This document shows, in pieces, positions 1 to 8,640 of a stretch of DNA of 64,000 nucleotides. Each line of letters opens with the position of its first letter. The stretch's first letter is position 1. The DNA lies in the NCBI GenBank assembly GCA_012845835.1, contig JABAKD010000026.1:15166533-15230532 (forward strand), written 5' to 3'. The notes under the pieces are model-generated. The model had not been told where the DNA came from. It worked only from the letters and a program-made list of their open reading frames with translations, and did no database searches. The translations under genes were made by a program, and so were the position numbers. The DNA comes from Undaria pinnatifida. Taxonomy: Eukaryota > Sar > Phaeophyceae > Laminariales > Alariaceae.

Positions 1-610
1 GGGCCGCGCAAAGAAAACGGGAGGTTGTGGGCGGCAACGGGGCCGCACACAATCTGGTCGGGAACAAACGTGGCGACGGGGCCGCGCAGGGCGACGGCGG
101 CCAGGCCGCGGGTTCTAACAAATGGGGGGTGCGAGGCAAAGGGGCCACGCAAAAGGTGTGTGTGGGGGTGTGCGGTAACGGGACCGTACACGACCCGGCC
201 TGGGGGAAGCGCGGCAACGGGGCCGCGCAAATGAAAGGGGGGTGCGTGTGCAGCAACGGGGCTGCACACGGCCAGGCCGGGGGGGTACGCGGCAACGGGG
301 CCGCGAAAAGAAAAGGAGCGGGAGTGGGCGGCGATGGGGCCGTACACGACCAAGGGGGGGGGGGAACGTGGCAACGGGGCCGCGCGGGAATAAGGGGGGG
401 GGCGGGGGCGGCAACGGGGCCGTACAAAACCAGGTGGGAGGGGAGCGCGGCGACGGGGCTGCGAAAAGGAGAAGGGGGGGAGCGAGCGACAAGGGGGCCG
501 GGCACGCCCAGGAACGGGGGGCCTTCGGCAACGGGGCCGGAGGAGCGGGGCGTAGAGAAGGATTTACCCACCGGAAGGGAGGGACAGAGCGTAGCCACGG
601 GGCGGCGCAC
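1..610 (+). repeat. Degenerate GC-rich minisatellite at the 5' side of the Ngaro-like element
   Basis: The motif GGCAACGGGGCCGCGCAAA and close variants recur at about 40-bp spacing, for example near 32, 69, 175, 211, 250, 289, 328, 367, 408, 448 and 524. The copies differ in length and contain G runs. Two plus-strand reading frames stay open across it because the array is poor in A/T. It ends just before the first plausible ATG (659) of the reverse transcriptase ORF, so it is probably leader sequence or a degenerate N-terminal region rather than conserved protein. Confidence 0.7.
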
Positions 611-658
611 GAGTACAAGGGCGAGGAACGGGAGACGGTCCTAAGGTGGAGGAGCGCA

Positions 659-2839
659 ATGGGGCGCCTGGGGAAGACAGGGGAAGACGCAGTCGAAAGA
701 GATCGCCTGCTGGAGGTCGTGGCTAGGTTGGGAGAGGAGATGCTACTTATGAAAGGAGGGGACGTAGGGAAGGTGGTGTGGGCGTTAGGTGGGGAGCTGC
801 TCGCGCCACATATTGACGTAGAGCGCGTGAAGAAATTCTTCGGGGAACGACACAAGGTCGACCAGTTTGCACTGCTGGAACAGATAGCGAGGGTAGGCGT
901 GCCGGTGGACGTGGGACCGGGAGGTAATCTCGAGCGGGAACTGGCATACGGGAATCATAGCAGCGCCAAAATATATATGGCCGACGTGTGGGAGAATGCA
1001 GTGGAAGACGTCAAGAAAGGGAGAGCGATCGTGATGCCGGTGAGAGTAGCGCGGAGCGTGCGAGGTTTGCGGATCAATCCCGTGGGGGTAGTGGAAGAAA
1101 AAGGTAAGAGGAGGATAGTCCATGATTCGACGTTCAGCAGCGAACCGGAGCAACCCGGGGGGGGGGGGCGGCCGGTTAATGAGACGACGGACTGGGACCA
1201 GATTCCAGAATGCCACCTGGCGGGCGTGATGGGCCAAATTATCAAGAGGGTGCTGGGGCTGCGGAAAAAATTCGGGACAGGTAAAAGGATCCTGATACAA
1301 AAAATGGACGTGAAGAGTGCCTTTCGACAAGTGGGAGTGGATCCAGCAGGGGCAGCAAACTTCGGGTACGTGCTGGGAGGGTATTTGTTTATCGACCTGC
1401 GGTTGCAGTTCGGATGGAGGGGGAGCCCAGGGTGGTGGGGTGTGATCGCCAGCGCGATCCAGCAGGCACAGAGGCAGACGACAAGAGCATCGGCGACGAT
1501 CCTAGCTGCTGGCAAGGAGGCCACAGCGCATGTCCAAGTCGCGGGGCATACGGGAGTAGCGGTGGAGCCGCTGCCGCGGGGCTGCATAGTCGCGGAGGCG
1601 GAAGGGGGAGGGGAGGAGGACCCAGCGTGGGTGGTTTTTTTCATGGATGATGCGGTTTCGGTGGAGGTGCAGTGGGAAGCAGGCGGGGGAAGGTGTTTAG
1701 TGCTGTCGCAGGCACTGGCGTCGAATCACCACCAAGCGATGGGGGAGAGGGCAGTGGGAGAGGAGCCTCTGCTGTCACATAAAAAGGTGACGGATTGGGC
1801 CCCCCGGCAGGAGGTACTGGGTTTTGACTTAGACACGGAGAGAATGACGATATCCTTGCCGGGAAGGAAGATCACGGAGCTACGGGAGATGCTCCAGGAG
1901 TGGCCCGAGGAGAGGAGCAAGGCGACGGTACGGGAGGTCCTCGTGCTGGCAGGCAAACTGCACCACGTGGCGTACGTGATTAGACAAGGGCGGTATTTCG
2001 TGCGGCGGCTTCTGCAGCTGAGCAAGCTGCATCTGAATGGGCAGGAGAAAAGGGGGGGGGGGGGGGGGGCATGGGGAAAGGACAGGAAGAAGGCAGAGGC
2101 AAGGAGGGTGGTATATCTGACGGAAGAGTTCATGGCGGACGTGGAATGGTGGAGATGGTGCCTGACGGAGGGCTTGGCCGGGCGGGGGGAAGAGTTGGCG
2201 GCACCGTTCTTCCGGTTCGTGAAACAGCCTCATAAAAGGACCTGGTTTTCCGACGCATCATTCGAGGCAGTAGGTGGGCTATGTTTGGAAACGGGGGTGT
2301 ACTGGAGGTACAACCTGACCGGGGAAGAGAGAGCGAGGACGGTCAGGAGCAGGAGAAGGGAGCACGTGAACAGGCTGTCCATCAATGTTCTGGAGCTGCT
2401 CGGGATGGTGATGACGGCCTTCGTGATGATTGTGATCAGGAAGGATAGGCCGGGGAGGGTGGGAGAGCCAGTACTGATGAGGGGGGATAGCTCGTCGGCG
2501 GTTCAGTGGGTGAAGAATTGCAAGGGGGGAAAAGGGGAAGTGAGATCGGGAGGGATGATGAGAATTTTGGGAGTGTTGGAGCAGATTGGGGGGTGGTGCT
2601 TCCAGGTGAAGCACGTGCGGGGGGTGGAGAACGGGTTAGCAGACGAGATAACAAGGTGGAAGGAAGACGAAATCCAATCGAGGCTGACCAAAGAATGCCC
2701 TGCCGTCCCGTGGCAGGTCCAGGAGCTTGGACCGGAAGGAGAGGGGATGTGTTCGGAGATTTTGCACGCGGCTACGGACTTGGGCGGGTTGCGAAGTCGA
2801 CTAGAAAGACTTATGCGCAAGGTTGGAGAATGTGGGTGA
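659..2839 (+). CDS. Ngaro/DIRS-type reverse transcriptase-RNase H polyprotein
   Basis: This ORF would copy the element's RNA into DNA. From the first in-frame ATG (659) it encodes 726 residues. The reading frame is open further upstream to about 242, but only through the minisatellite and without an ATG. The RT palm shows MDVKSAF (first catalytic Asp about residue 217) and an FMDDAV box (about 328-331) in place of YMDD. A DIRS-style RNase H follows, with FSDAS (Asp about 532), Glu about 579 in NVLELLG, GDSSSAV (Asp about 610) and a C-terminal LADEITRW. It overlaps the recombinase ORF, which is in another frame. Long G runs at 1157-1168 and 2052-2069 encode glycines and are places where sequencing indels could occur. 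Confidence 0.85.
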   Translation: MGRLGKTGEDAVERDRLLEVVARLGEEMLLMKGGDVGKVVWALGGELLAPHIDVERVKKFFGERHKVDQFALLEQIARVGVPVDVGPGGNLERELAYGNHSSAKIYMADVWENAVEDVKKGRAIVMPVRVARSVRGLRINPVGVVEEKGKRRIVHDSTFSSEPEQPGGGGRPVNETTDWDQIPECHLAGVMGQIIKRVLGLRKKFGTGKRILIQKMDVKSAFRQVGVDPAGAANFGYVLGGYLFIDLRLQFGWRGSPGWWGVIASAIQQAQRQTTRASATILAAGKEATAHVQVAGHTGVAVEPLPRGCIVAEAEGGGEEDPAWVVFFMDDAVSVEVQWEAGGGRCLVLSQALASNHHQAMGERAVGEEPLLSHKKVTDWAPRQEVLGFDLDTERMTISLPGRKITELREMLQEWPEERSKATVREVLVLAGKLHHVAYVIRQGRYFVRRLLQLSKLHLNGQEKRGGGGGAWGKDRKKAEARRVVYLTEEFMADVEWWRWCLTEGLAGRGEELAAPFFRFVKQPHKRTWFSDASFEAVGGLCLETGVYWRYNLTGEERARTVRSRRREHVNRLSINVLELLGMVMTAFVMIVIRKDRPGRVGEPVLMRGDSSSAVQWVKNCKGGKGEVRSGGMMRILGVLEQIGGWCFQVKHVRGVENGLADEITRWKEDEIQSRLTKECPAVPWQVQELGPEGEGMCSEILHAATDLGGLRSRLERLMRKVGECG

Positions 2840-3924
2840 GATGGAGGACGATGAGGGGGAAAGGGAACTGGTTAGGGAAGGAACTGGACGAGTGGGAGCT
2901 GGTGGAGGAGCTGACAGAGTTCATGGCCTACTGCTGCGGGGAAAGGAAGAATAAGGAGGCGACAGTGGCAGGGAAGCTGATGGCGGTTATCTTTTATCAC
3001 GAGCAGTGGGGGGGGCTGTCGCTGCCGCTGCAGCACTTCAGGATTCAGGCAGTGAAGAAGGGAATCAGGAGGGCGCATGCGGAGGCGGGGAACCAGGCAC
3101 GGGTAAGGAGGCCGCTGACGTGGGAGATGATCAGAGTGATGGAGGAGAGTATCGGCGCGTGGGGGGTAGGGGGAAGGATCTTGTGGATCGGGCTGGCACT
3201 GACGTATCAGCTGCTGCTGAGGGCTTCGGAACTATTGGCGGAGGAAGGAGGAAAGGTGCATGAGGTTTACTGCTTGAGGAGGGGGGACGTGGCTTTTTTC
3301 GAGAACGGGGTGCAGCTGGGACCGGGAGGGAAGGAAGCCGCGGATATGGTGGAGATCCGTTTCAAGGGGGGGAAAGGAGACCAGGGGAGAAAAGGCGCGG
3401 TAGCCGTGAGAACAAAAGGTTCGGGGGGGGTCGGGGGGAGGATGGAAAGGAACGTAGTGGACCTGATGGCGGAGCTAGTAGGCTACTACGGGGAGACGGT
3501 TCCGGGGGGGGAAAACGCCCCGCTGATGACCTACAGGAGCGGGGGAAGATGGAAGGTATGGACGAAAGGGCAAGCGACGTTTTGCTTAAGGAGCGGGCTG
3601 GAGAGAGTGGCGAGGAAATGGAAGAAGCAAGGGAAGGGGGCAGTGGGAGAGCTGGTTCCAGAGGAATTCGCGCTGCATTCCGGAAGAATAGGGGGAGCGA
3701 CAAGGCTGGCGGAGATGGGAGCACAGCCGTGGGTGATCCAGAGAGAAGGAAGGTGGGCGTCGCAGGCATTCATGGGGTACGTGAGATCGAATATGGAAGA
3801 CCCCCTTTGGGTGTCAAGAATTTTGGTAGGGAGGTCAGGAGCGCCGGGCAGACAGCCGGGGCAAGGGACGAGATGGGGGGGGGGGGGAAGGGGGGGGGAA
3901 GGGGGCGAGGGTAGGGTAGGGTAG
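2695..3924 (+). CDS. Tyrosine recombinase of the Ngaro-like element
   Basis: This recombinase would insert the circular cDNA of the element. From the in-frame ATG at 2695 it encodes 409 residues and overlaps the RT/RNase H ORF by 145 bases in a different frame. An N-terminal SAM-like part (STRKTYAQGWRMW, about residue 35 onward) leads into the catalytic domain. There I see LLLRASELL (Arg about 176), ALHSGRIGGAT (His about 328, Arg about 331), EGRWAS and GYVRS (nucleophile Tyr about 362). The R...HxxR...Y set is therefore complete. The open frame upstream of 2695 has no ATG. Use of a re-initiation or frameshift mechanism to reach this ORF is possible but not shown. Confidence 0.87.
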   Translation: MPCRPVAGPGAWTGRRGDVFGDFARGYGLGRVAKSTRKTYAQGWRMWVRWRTMRGKGNWLGKELDEWELVEELTEFMAYCCGERKNKEATVAGKLMAVIFYHEQWGGLSLPLQHFRIQAVKKGIRRAHAEAGNQARVRRPLTWEMIRVMEESIGAWGVGGRILWIGLALTYQLLLRASELLAEEGGKVHEVYCLRRGDVAFFENGVQLGPGGKEAADMVEIRFKGGKGDQGRKGAVAVRTKGSGGVGGRMERNVVDLMAELVGYYGETVPGGENAPLMTYRSGGRWKVWTKGQATFCLRSGLERVARKWKKQGKGAVGELVPEEFALHSGRIGGATRLAEMGAQPWVIQREGRWASQAFMGYVRSNMEDPLWVSRILVGRSGAPGRQPGQGTRWGGGGRGGEGGEGRVG

Positions 3925-3952
3925 GCGCGAGCGTAGAACGCGGCTTCCGAAT

Positions 3953-4165
3953 GGGCTTCTGGTTGTTGAGGTGATCTGTCGGGTAGGGGGGCAGGTCAGC
4001 CGCGTACAATAGCTGGGAGAGGGAGCGGGGGAGGGAGAGGGGGGGTAAGGAAAACCGGACGAGGGTGAGCCGTCAGTTTCCACACCCCCACCCTCCCCCG
4101 CGGGCGGGGGGGAGAACGCCATGATATTAATGAACACGCATATTTTCGTGAAGAGGAGACCAAAA
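3953..4165 (+). repeat. Ngaro-like split direct repeat, copy B1
   Basis: The 213 bases starting GGGCTTCTGGTTGTTGAGG and ending GAGGAGACCAAAA recur almost unchanged exactly 574 bases downstream at 4527-4739. The two copies differ at only a few positions (for example GAGAGGG versus GAGACGG). Position and spacing match the B1 repeat of a B1-A2-B2 terminus. Confidence 0.8.
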
Positions 4166-4526
4166 TGTAAGAATGTCGGAACAGTCTGGAGTTTGGCGGA
4201 ACGAAGAGGAAATATCGGAGATCCGGGTAGCATAGGAGGGGGGGGGTGGTTCCAGGGGGAGGGATAGCAAAATAGGAGGACTTCAGCAGCAACAACGTAG
4301 CACAGCAGCAGCACACCAGCAGCGAGTAGCTGACACAACGCACGGTAGAGGAAGAAGGGAGTAGCGCCCACGCGGCAGCGACAGCAGCAGCAGTAGCAGT
4401 AGGGAGAAGACGTCAGCAGGGGTAAAGGGGAGAGAGGTGGCACGGGGAGACACCAATCGCAATCTCCCACCCTCCCACCCGATTGCTTCACGAGCAGGAG
4501 GGCTAAAGGGGAGGGGGGGGGGAGGG
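4166..4526 (+). other. Putative A2 segment of the Ngaro-like terminus
   Basis: This 361-bp segment is bracketed by the two B repeats. It contains short CAG-rich patches (4270-4320, 4380-4400) and no coding signal. In the Ngaro layout it should match an A1 segment at the left end of the element, which is outside the window, so the call is an inference from position. Confidence 0.5.
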
Positions 4527-4739
4527 GGGCTTCTGGTTGTTGAGGTGATCTGTCGGGTAGGGGGGCAGGTCAGCCGCGTACAATAGCTGGGAGACGGAGC
4601 GGGGGAGGGAGAGGGGGGGTAAGGAAAACCGGACGAGGGTGAGCCGTCAGTTTCCACCCCCCCACCCTCCCCCGCGGGCGGGGGGGAGAACGCCATGATA
4701 TTAATGAACACGCATATTTTCGTGAAGAGGAGACCAAAA
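4527..4739 (+). repeat. Ngaro-like split direct repeat, copy B2 (right end of element)
   Basis: Second copy of the 213-bp repeat. The match with B1 stops at CCAAAA (4739). The following sequence (TTGGCCTCATTTCCAAACG) is instead related to a dispersed repeat seen at 6379-6440, so 4739 is the likely right boundary of the element. Confidence 0.75.
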
Positions 4740-6445
4740 GTTGGCCTCATTTCCAAACGTTAGTTGCTAACGTTTTGAGTTTTGTAATGACATACTCTCG
4801 ATCCCTTGTTTTGCTTGAGACGTCTGCAGGGCTTGAGCGTTTGTTTGTTTTTGTTTGACGTCTGCAGGGCTCGAAGGAATGAAGCACGTCCTCGGGGGCC
4901 GGCTCAAACGTTCCTCGCCCTGCCGTATCCATTCCGCACCTGGCCGGGATCGGGTACGTGGGCTGAGCGAGACAAGCGAGAAGTGGGCAATTTTTTGTAT
5001 TTTGGGCAGTATACGCCCGAGCTATATTTGGATCTTGACATAATGCAGAGATTAAACGAAAAAAAGCCAATGGGAACACATTTATTTCCAAGGTTGGCAT
5101 CATTTCCAAATTTGGCTTTTTGTTTCGTCCCCACAACACTTTTTTCATGGTCACACCTCGAAGTGCCTGCCCCACTGTCGTACGACTGCAATGTCGTTGC
5201 TTTTTTATACCTGATATCAGATTTCAGAGTTAAACACCTTGTTCGAGCGTTCATTGTCTTCGAGGGGGGCCGTTCCCTACCAAACGACACAATTAAACCC
5301 AGTGTCCGTGCCAATTCTTCATCCTAGAGAGATGTAACATATTATTATGTGGTCACAGACTGTGAGACAGCGTAAACCAGACAATCGAAATTAATCAAGG
5401 TGTAAAGCAAGTGGAACGCTAGCGTACCGGGTACGAGAAAACATCAAGACGGGGACTAGACCATAAAGAAAATTGAAAAAAACACAACAACGGAGTGGTC
5501 GCTATTCAAAATCGCAGCAAAACGGGAAACAATGTTGTGTCAGTCTTTTTCGTCGCCGCTCTAAAGAGTCGTTCCGTATATATATGTTGGTCCACGGCCA
5601 ACGACACACCAAGCAGGAACGCGAAATAAGTATCCAAAACTAATTCCGAGTATATTTATCCACACAAACGAACTCTGGATGCACTTCTAAAGGTAGGTGT
5701 GATTATCAAGGTAGTGGTGTTTCGAACGCTTTGTTGTGTGGTTGCCAGAATTGCGCTGGCCAAGGACTGTTGTTGTTGCTGGTCAATCCATTCAGCACCT
5801 CGACGTGAACACGAATGGATTCTGAGCGAGACAAGCGAGAAGCACGCGAAAAAATGTATTTTGAACGGTAATCTCCAGTACTTCTTCGGATCTTGATGTA
5901 TGGAGAGGTTGATAAATAGAACTTAGCAAGATATTGTTTCCAGATTGGCGTATTATTTTCTTGCAAAACTAAATATTTTTACTGCAAAAAAACTCCCACG
6001 TTTTTGCTGTAGGTATATCGCAGTAGTGCATTTATTTACTAAATTTCGGTAGGTGCAACGTACATACGTACATGGATATAGACGCGGCATACCGACGCAT
6101 AAACATATATAGAATCATTCCTTGGTGTCATGGACTTTGGTCAGGAGTTTTTTGTCTCGGCCTAAGTATGCGATTCGCGGAACTGGAATTCTCGGTCGAA
6201 TATGGCTTGGTTCGAGCGCCGCCTTCGGGGGGCGGTTCAACGCCCCTCGCCCTGCCGTGTCCGTTCCGCACATCGACGTGAACGCGGACGGGTGCTGAGC
6301 GAGACGAGAGATTGTCGAGGAGGAATTTCGGAAAAATTGTTGAATCTTAATGGCTGCAACGCCTGAATGATTTACAAAATTTGCATCATTTCCAAACGGT
6401 ACGTGATAATGTTTGGAATTTTGCGGTGGCATACTCTCGAGCGTT
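4740..6445 (+). repeat. Degenerate dispersed repeats, three related copies
   Basis: Three stretches resemble each other: about 4740-5135, 5780-5965 and 6180-6445. Shared landmarks are CATCATTTCCAAA, CCTCGCCCTGCCGT followed by TCCGTTCCGCAC-type sequence, CTGAGCGAGACAAGCGAGA and GGCATACTCTCGA. A short tandem GACGTCTGCAGGGCT also occurs at 4819 and 4858. No protein family is recognisable. I see nothing specific in 5340-5700. Confidence 0.5.
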
Positions 6446-6659
6446 AGATTCTTTGCTGTACTTTTTTACTAGTTCGTTTGGTTTCTTGCTCGGCATTTTA
6501 TTGCTTTAGTTTCTGCTCGTTTTGCCAGCTGGAAATTCATTTTTTAGTGTGGGTTCACCTAAAACGTGACACAACTTAACGACGATATCCCAACAACTTC
6601 GTGACACAAATTACCGACGGCAAGACGTTTCGTGACAAAATAACTCCCAAATCATGATA

Positions 6660-7570
6660 CTTTTACGTAACAGAATTTCGAGACAAATCGAAGCAGGTAG
6701 AGCCGTCTCTTCGGCCTTTGGCCCTGGCTTTAGCACGACCGCTGACACTTCAGCCAGCCTCTGCTGTAGGCATGAACGAATGCGGTTGATTCGCAGCGAA
6801 CTATCCCGCTGTGCTCGCTTCTATGTGGCCATTGTCCATGTCATTTCATGTCACCTCCCTTCTGTTTTGAGCTCGTCGTCGTACGGTTGAGGTACGAGGA
6901 AACCCGTACGTACTCGGTGAGAACAGCAGTATGTACGACGAGCATGAACGCCAACTGACGGCATTGGCAAACACACAACAGCAGGTGTAGCAGCAGTATC
7001 TGAAGGGCGAAACGTCTAGCACATAATGCAGCAACTAGTAGCAACCAGAACTACAGCAGATGGCTCAAAGTGCAGTGCGAGTGCCGTTGGCAAGTTAAGT
7101 CGTACACGCATCATCACTCTGTCCAATATATATGACAGAATCTCGAGACAAAACGAAGCAGATAGAGCCGTCTGTTCGGCCTTTGGCCCTGGCTTCAGCA
7201 CGACCGCTGACACTTCAGCCAGCCTCTGCTGTAGGCATGAACGAGTGCGGTTGATTCGCAGCGAACTATCCCGCTGTGCTCGCTTCTATGTGGCCATTGT
7301 CCATGTCATATCATGTCACCTCCCTTCTGTTTTGAGCTCGTCGTCGTACGGTTGAGGTACGAGGAAACCCGTACGTACTCGGTGAGAACAGCAGTATGTA
7401 CGACGAGCATGAACGCCAACTGACGACATTGGCAAACACACAACAGCAGGTGTAGCAGCAGTAGCCGAATGGCGAAACGTCTAGCACATAATGCAGCAAC
7501 AGGTAGCAACCAGAACTACAGCAGATGGCTCAAAGTGCAGTGCGAGTGAGTGCCGTTCGTGGGCAAGTTT
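6660..7570. repeat. Tandem duplication, period about 465 bp
   Basis: About 430 bases beginning near GAATTTCGAGACAAATCGAAGC (6670) are repeated from about 7137 with very few changes, for example GTCATTTCATGTC versus GTCATATCATGTC. Small ORFs in both copies carry parallel synonymous and non-synonymous changes and resemble no family I know. The second copy ends in a shift (GTGCGAGTGAGTGCC) at about 7550. The high identity suggests a recent event. Confidence 0.8.
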
Positions 7571-7799
7571 AGCCGTTCACGCATCACTCTCAAGAGCCAA
7601 CAAGAGGCAGGGCAGGGGCCCCCAACACAGAGACACGTGCCAACCACGGCCAGCTGTCGATCGCGTAATTTGCCGGTAGTCCGTGCTTCGGTGGGTGTAT
7701 CGGAAGTCAGTCGTAGTACCACTGCTGTAGACCGTCGAAAGACCACGTGACATGCGACATCCCGTTCTGGTGGCAGCCTCGCCAGTAGACCCCCCGAAA

Positions 7800-8240
7800 T
7801 TTATTTCTCTTTTCTTTTTCTTGGCCCCATGCACCCATTTCCTTCCCCATCTCTTCTTTGTTCTTTGTTTCTTTTTTCCAATTGACTTGCGTCTGTTGTG
7901 CGTATGCGAAGTGATAGATACTACGTGTGATATACGTGGTAGTCTTTCTTGGGTGGCAAGCGGTATATTAGTAGTCGGTTTGCCAGGCGCGAGAAATGAG
8001 ACGTATGCACCGGTATGGGCCTGGCACATCGTATATACTGACTCCCGATCTCACTTTTATATGTTTCTGGTGGAGGCATGAATTGCGTCAGCTGTGATTT
8101 ATGCGTGTACCACCTTGGGTTGTTTGTGTTTTTCCCTAGGGTATTCCTCTGCTCCAGAGTGACTGGAACCAGTCCTGTGACCACGGACTGGATTGTGCGA
8201 GTTGATGTGAGAACAACAACAACTGAAATATTGCCTGTTT
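7800..8240 (+). repeat. Dispersed repeat copy (family also at 46.55, 43.3 and 22.3 kb)
   Basis: The segment from GACTTGCGTCTGTTGTGCGTATGCG (7883) through CTGGTGGAGGCATGAATTGC recurs at about 46555-46770 in the same orientation. Its right part, from the same GGAGGCATGAATTGC through TTGGGTTGTTTGTGTTTTTCCC to ACCACGGACT, recurs inverted at 43262-43402 and more degenerately at 22330-22450. It is non-coding as far as can be seen and is probably a non-autonomous element. Confidence 0.65.
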
Positions 8241-8335
8241 GTTGACCTTTCAGCTGCTTCTTGCAAATCTGGTTTTTCTGCCAACACGATTTTGAACCCT
8301 ATGCAAAGATCCTGTTTTGTTTTAATCAATTGTCA

Positions 8336-8640
8336 GCCGGCCGCCCTGGTGGTCTAGTGGTTTTACCCTCGAATACCTACAACGTTTGGTTGTCCTTGAG
8401 TTCGACACCCACCACGTTGAAATTTGACTTTATTTGCAAAATGCAATCAATAAAAGAGATCAACTGCTGAGAGCGCCTGCTAGGTACAATTCGACGCGAG
8501 TCGACGAGGGAAGAAATGCTGGATTCTCCTCGCGGTAAAAATGAAGGCACGTGCCGAAGTGGGGAGGGAAGAGGAGGGCCCGCTATGTGACCCCGGATCT
8601 GAGTTACTACTGGGAGGGAGCGCGAGAATGGTGCGGGGAT
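8336..8640 (+). mobile_element. tRNA-derived SINE, subfamily A, copy 1
   Basis: A tRNA-like head carries an A box (GTGGTCTAGTGG, 8349-8360) and a B box (GAGTTCGACACC, near 8398-8409), the internal RNA polymerase III promoter. It is followed by a body with CGACGAGGGAAGAAATGC, GATAAAA-like and GAAGGCACGTGCCGAAGTGGGG motifs. The same head-body arrangement occurs at 10412 and 32055. There is no clean poly(A) tail or target duplication by eye. Confidence 0.65.

Larger units (their letters stand above)
1..4739 (+). mobile_element. Ngaro-like (DIRS-order) retrotransposon, left end outside window
   Basis: A reverse transcriptase/RNase H ORF is followed by an overlapping tyrosine recombinase ORF and then by a repeat arrangement B1 (3953-4165), A2 (4166-4526), B2 (4527-4739). 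Reverse transcriptase plus tyrosine recombinase defines the DIRS order, and split direct repeats of the type A1-ORFs-B1-A2-B2 are known from Ngaro. A1 would lie left of base 1, so the element is only partly in view. There is no DDE integrase and no LTR. The plus strand is extremely G-rich and C-poor throughout the element, unlike the DNA after 4740. Both ORFs are open, so this copy looks younger than the two copia elements in the window. Confidence 0.8.

Noticed and set aside
115-855. Minus-strand 246-codon open frame rich in Pro/Arg/Ser
   Set aside because: It is the antisense shadow of the G-rich repeat and RT ORF. C-poor/G-rich composition leaves the antisense frame open.
3909-3925. TAGGG repeats resembling telomere sequence
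   Set aside because: Only three units within a G-rich element end. Not an array.
3835-4491. Minus-strand 218-codon Pro/Cys-rich frame
   Set aside because: It covers the Ngaro B1-A2 repeats antisense and is repeated at 4283-4756 because of the duplication. No domain.
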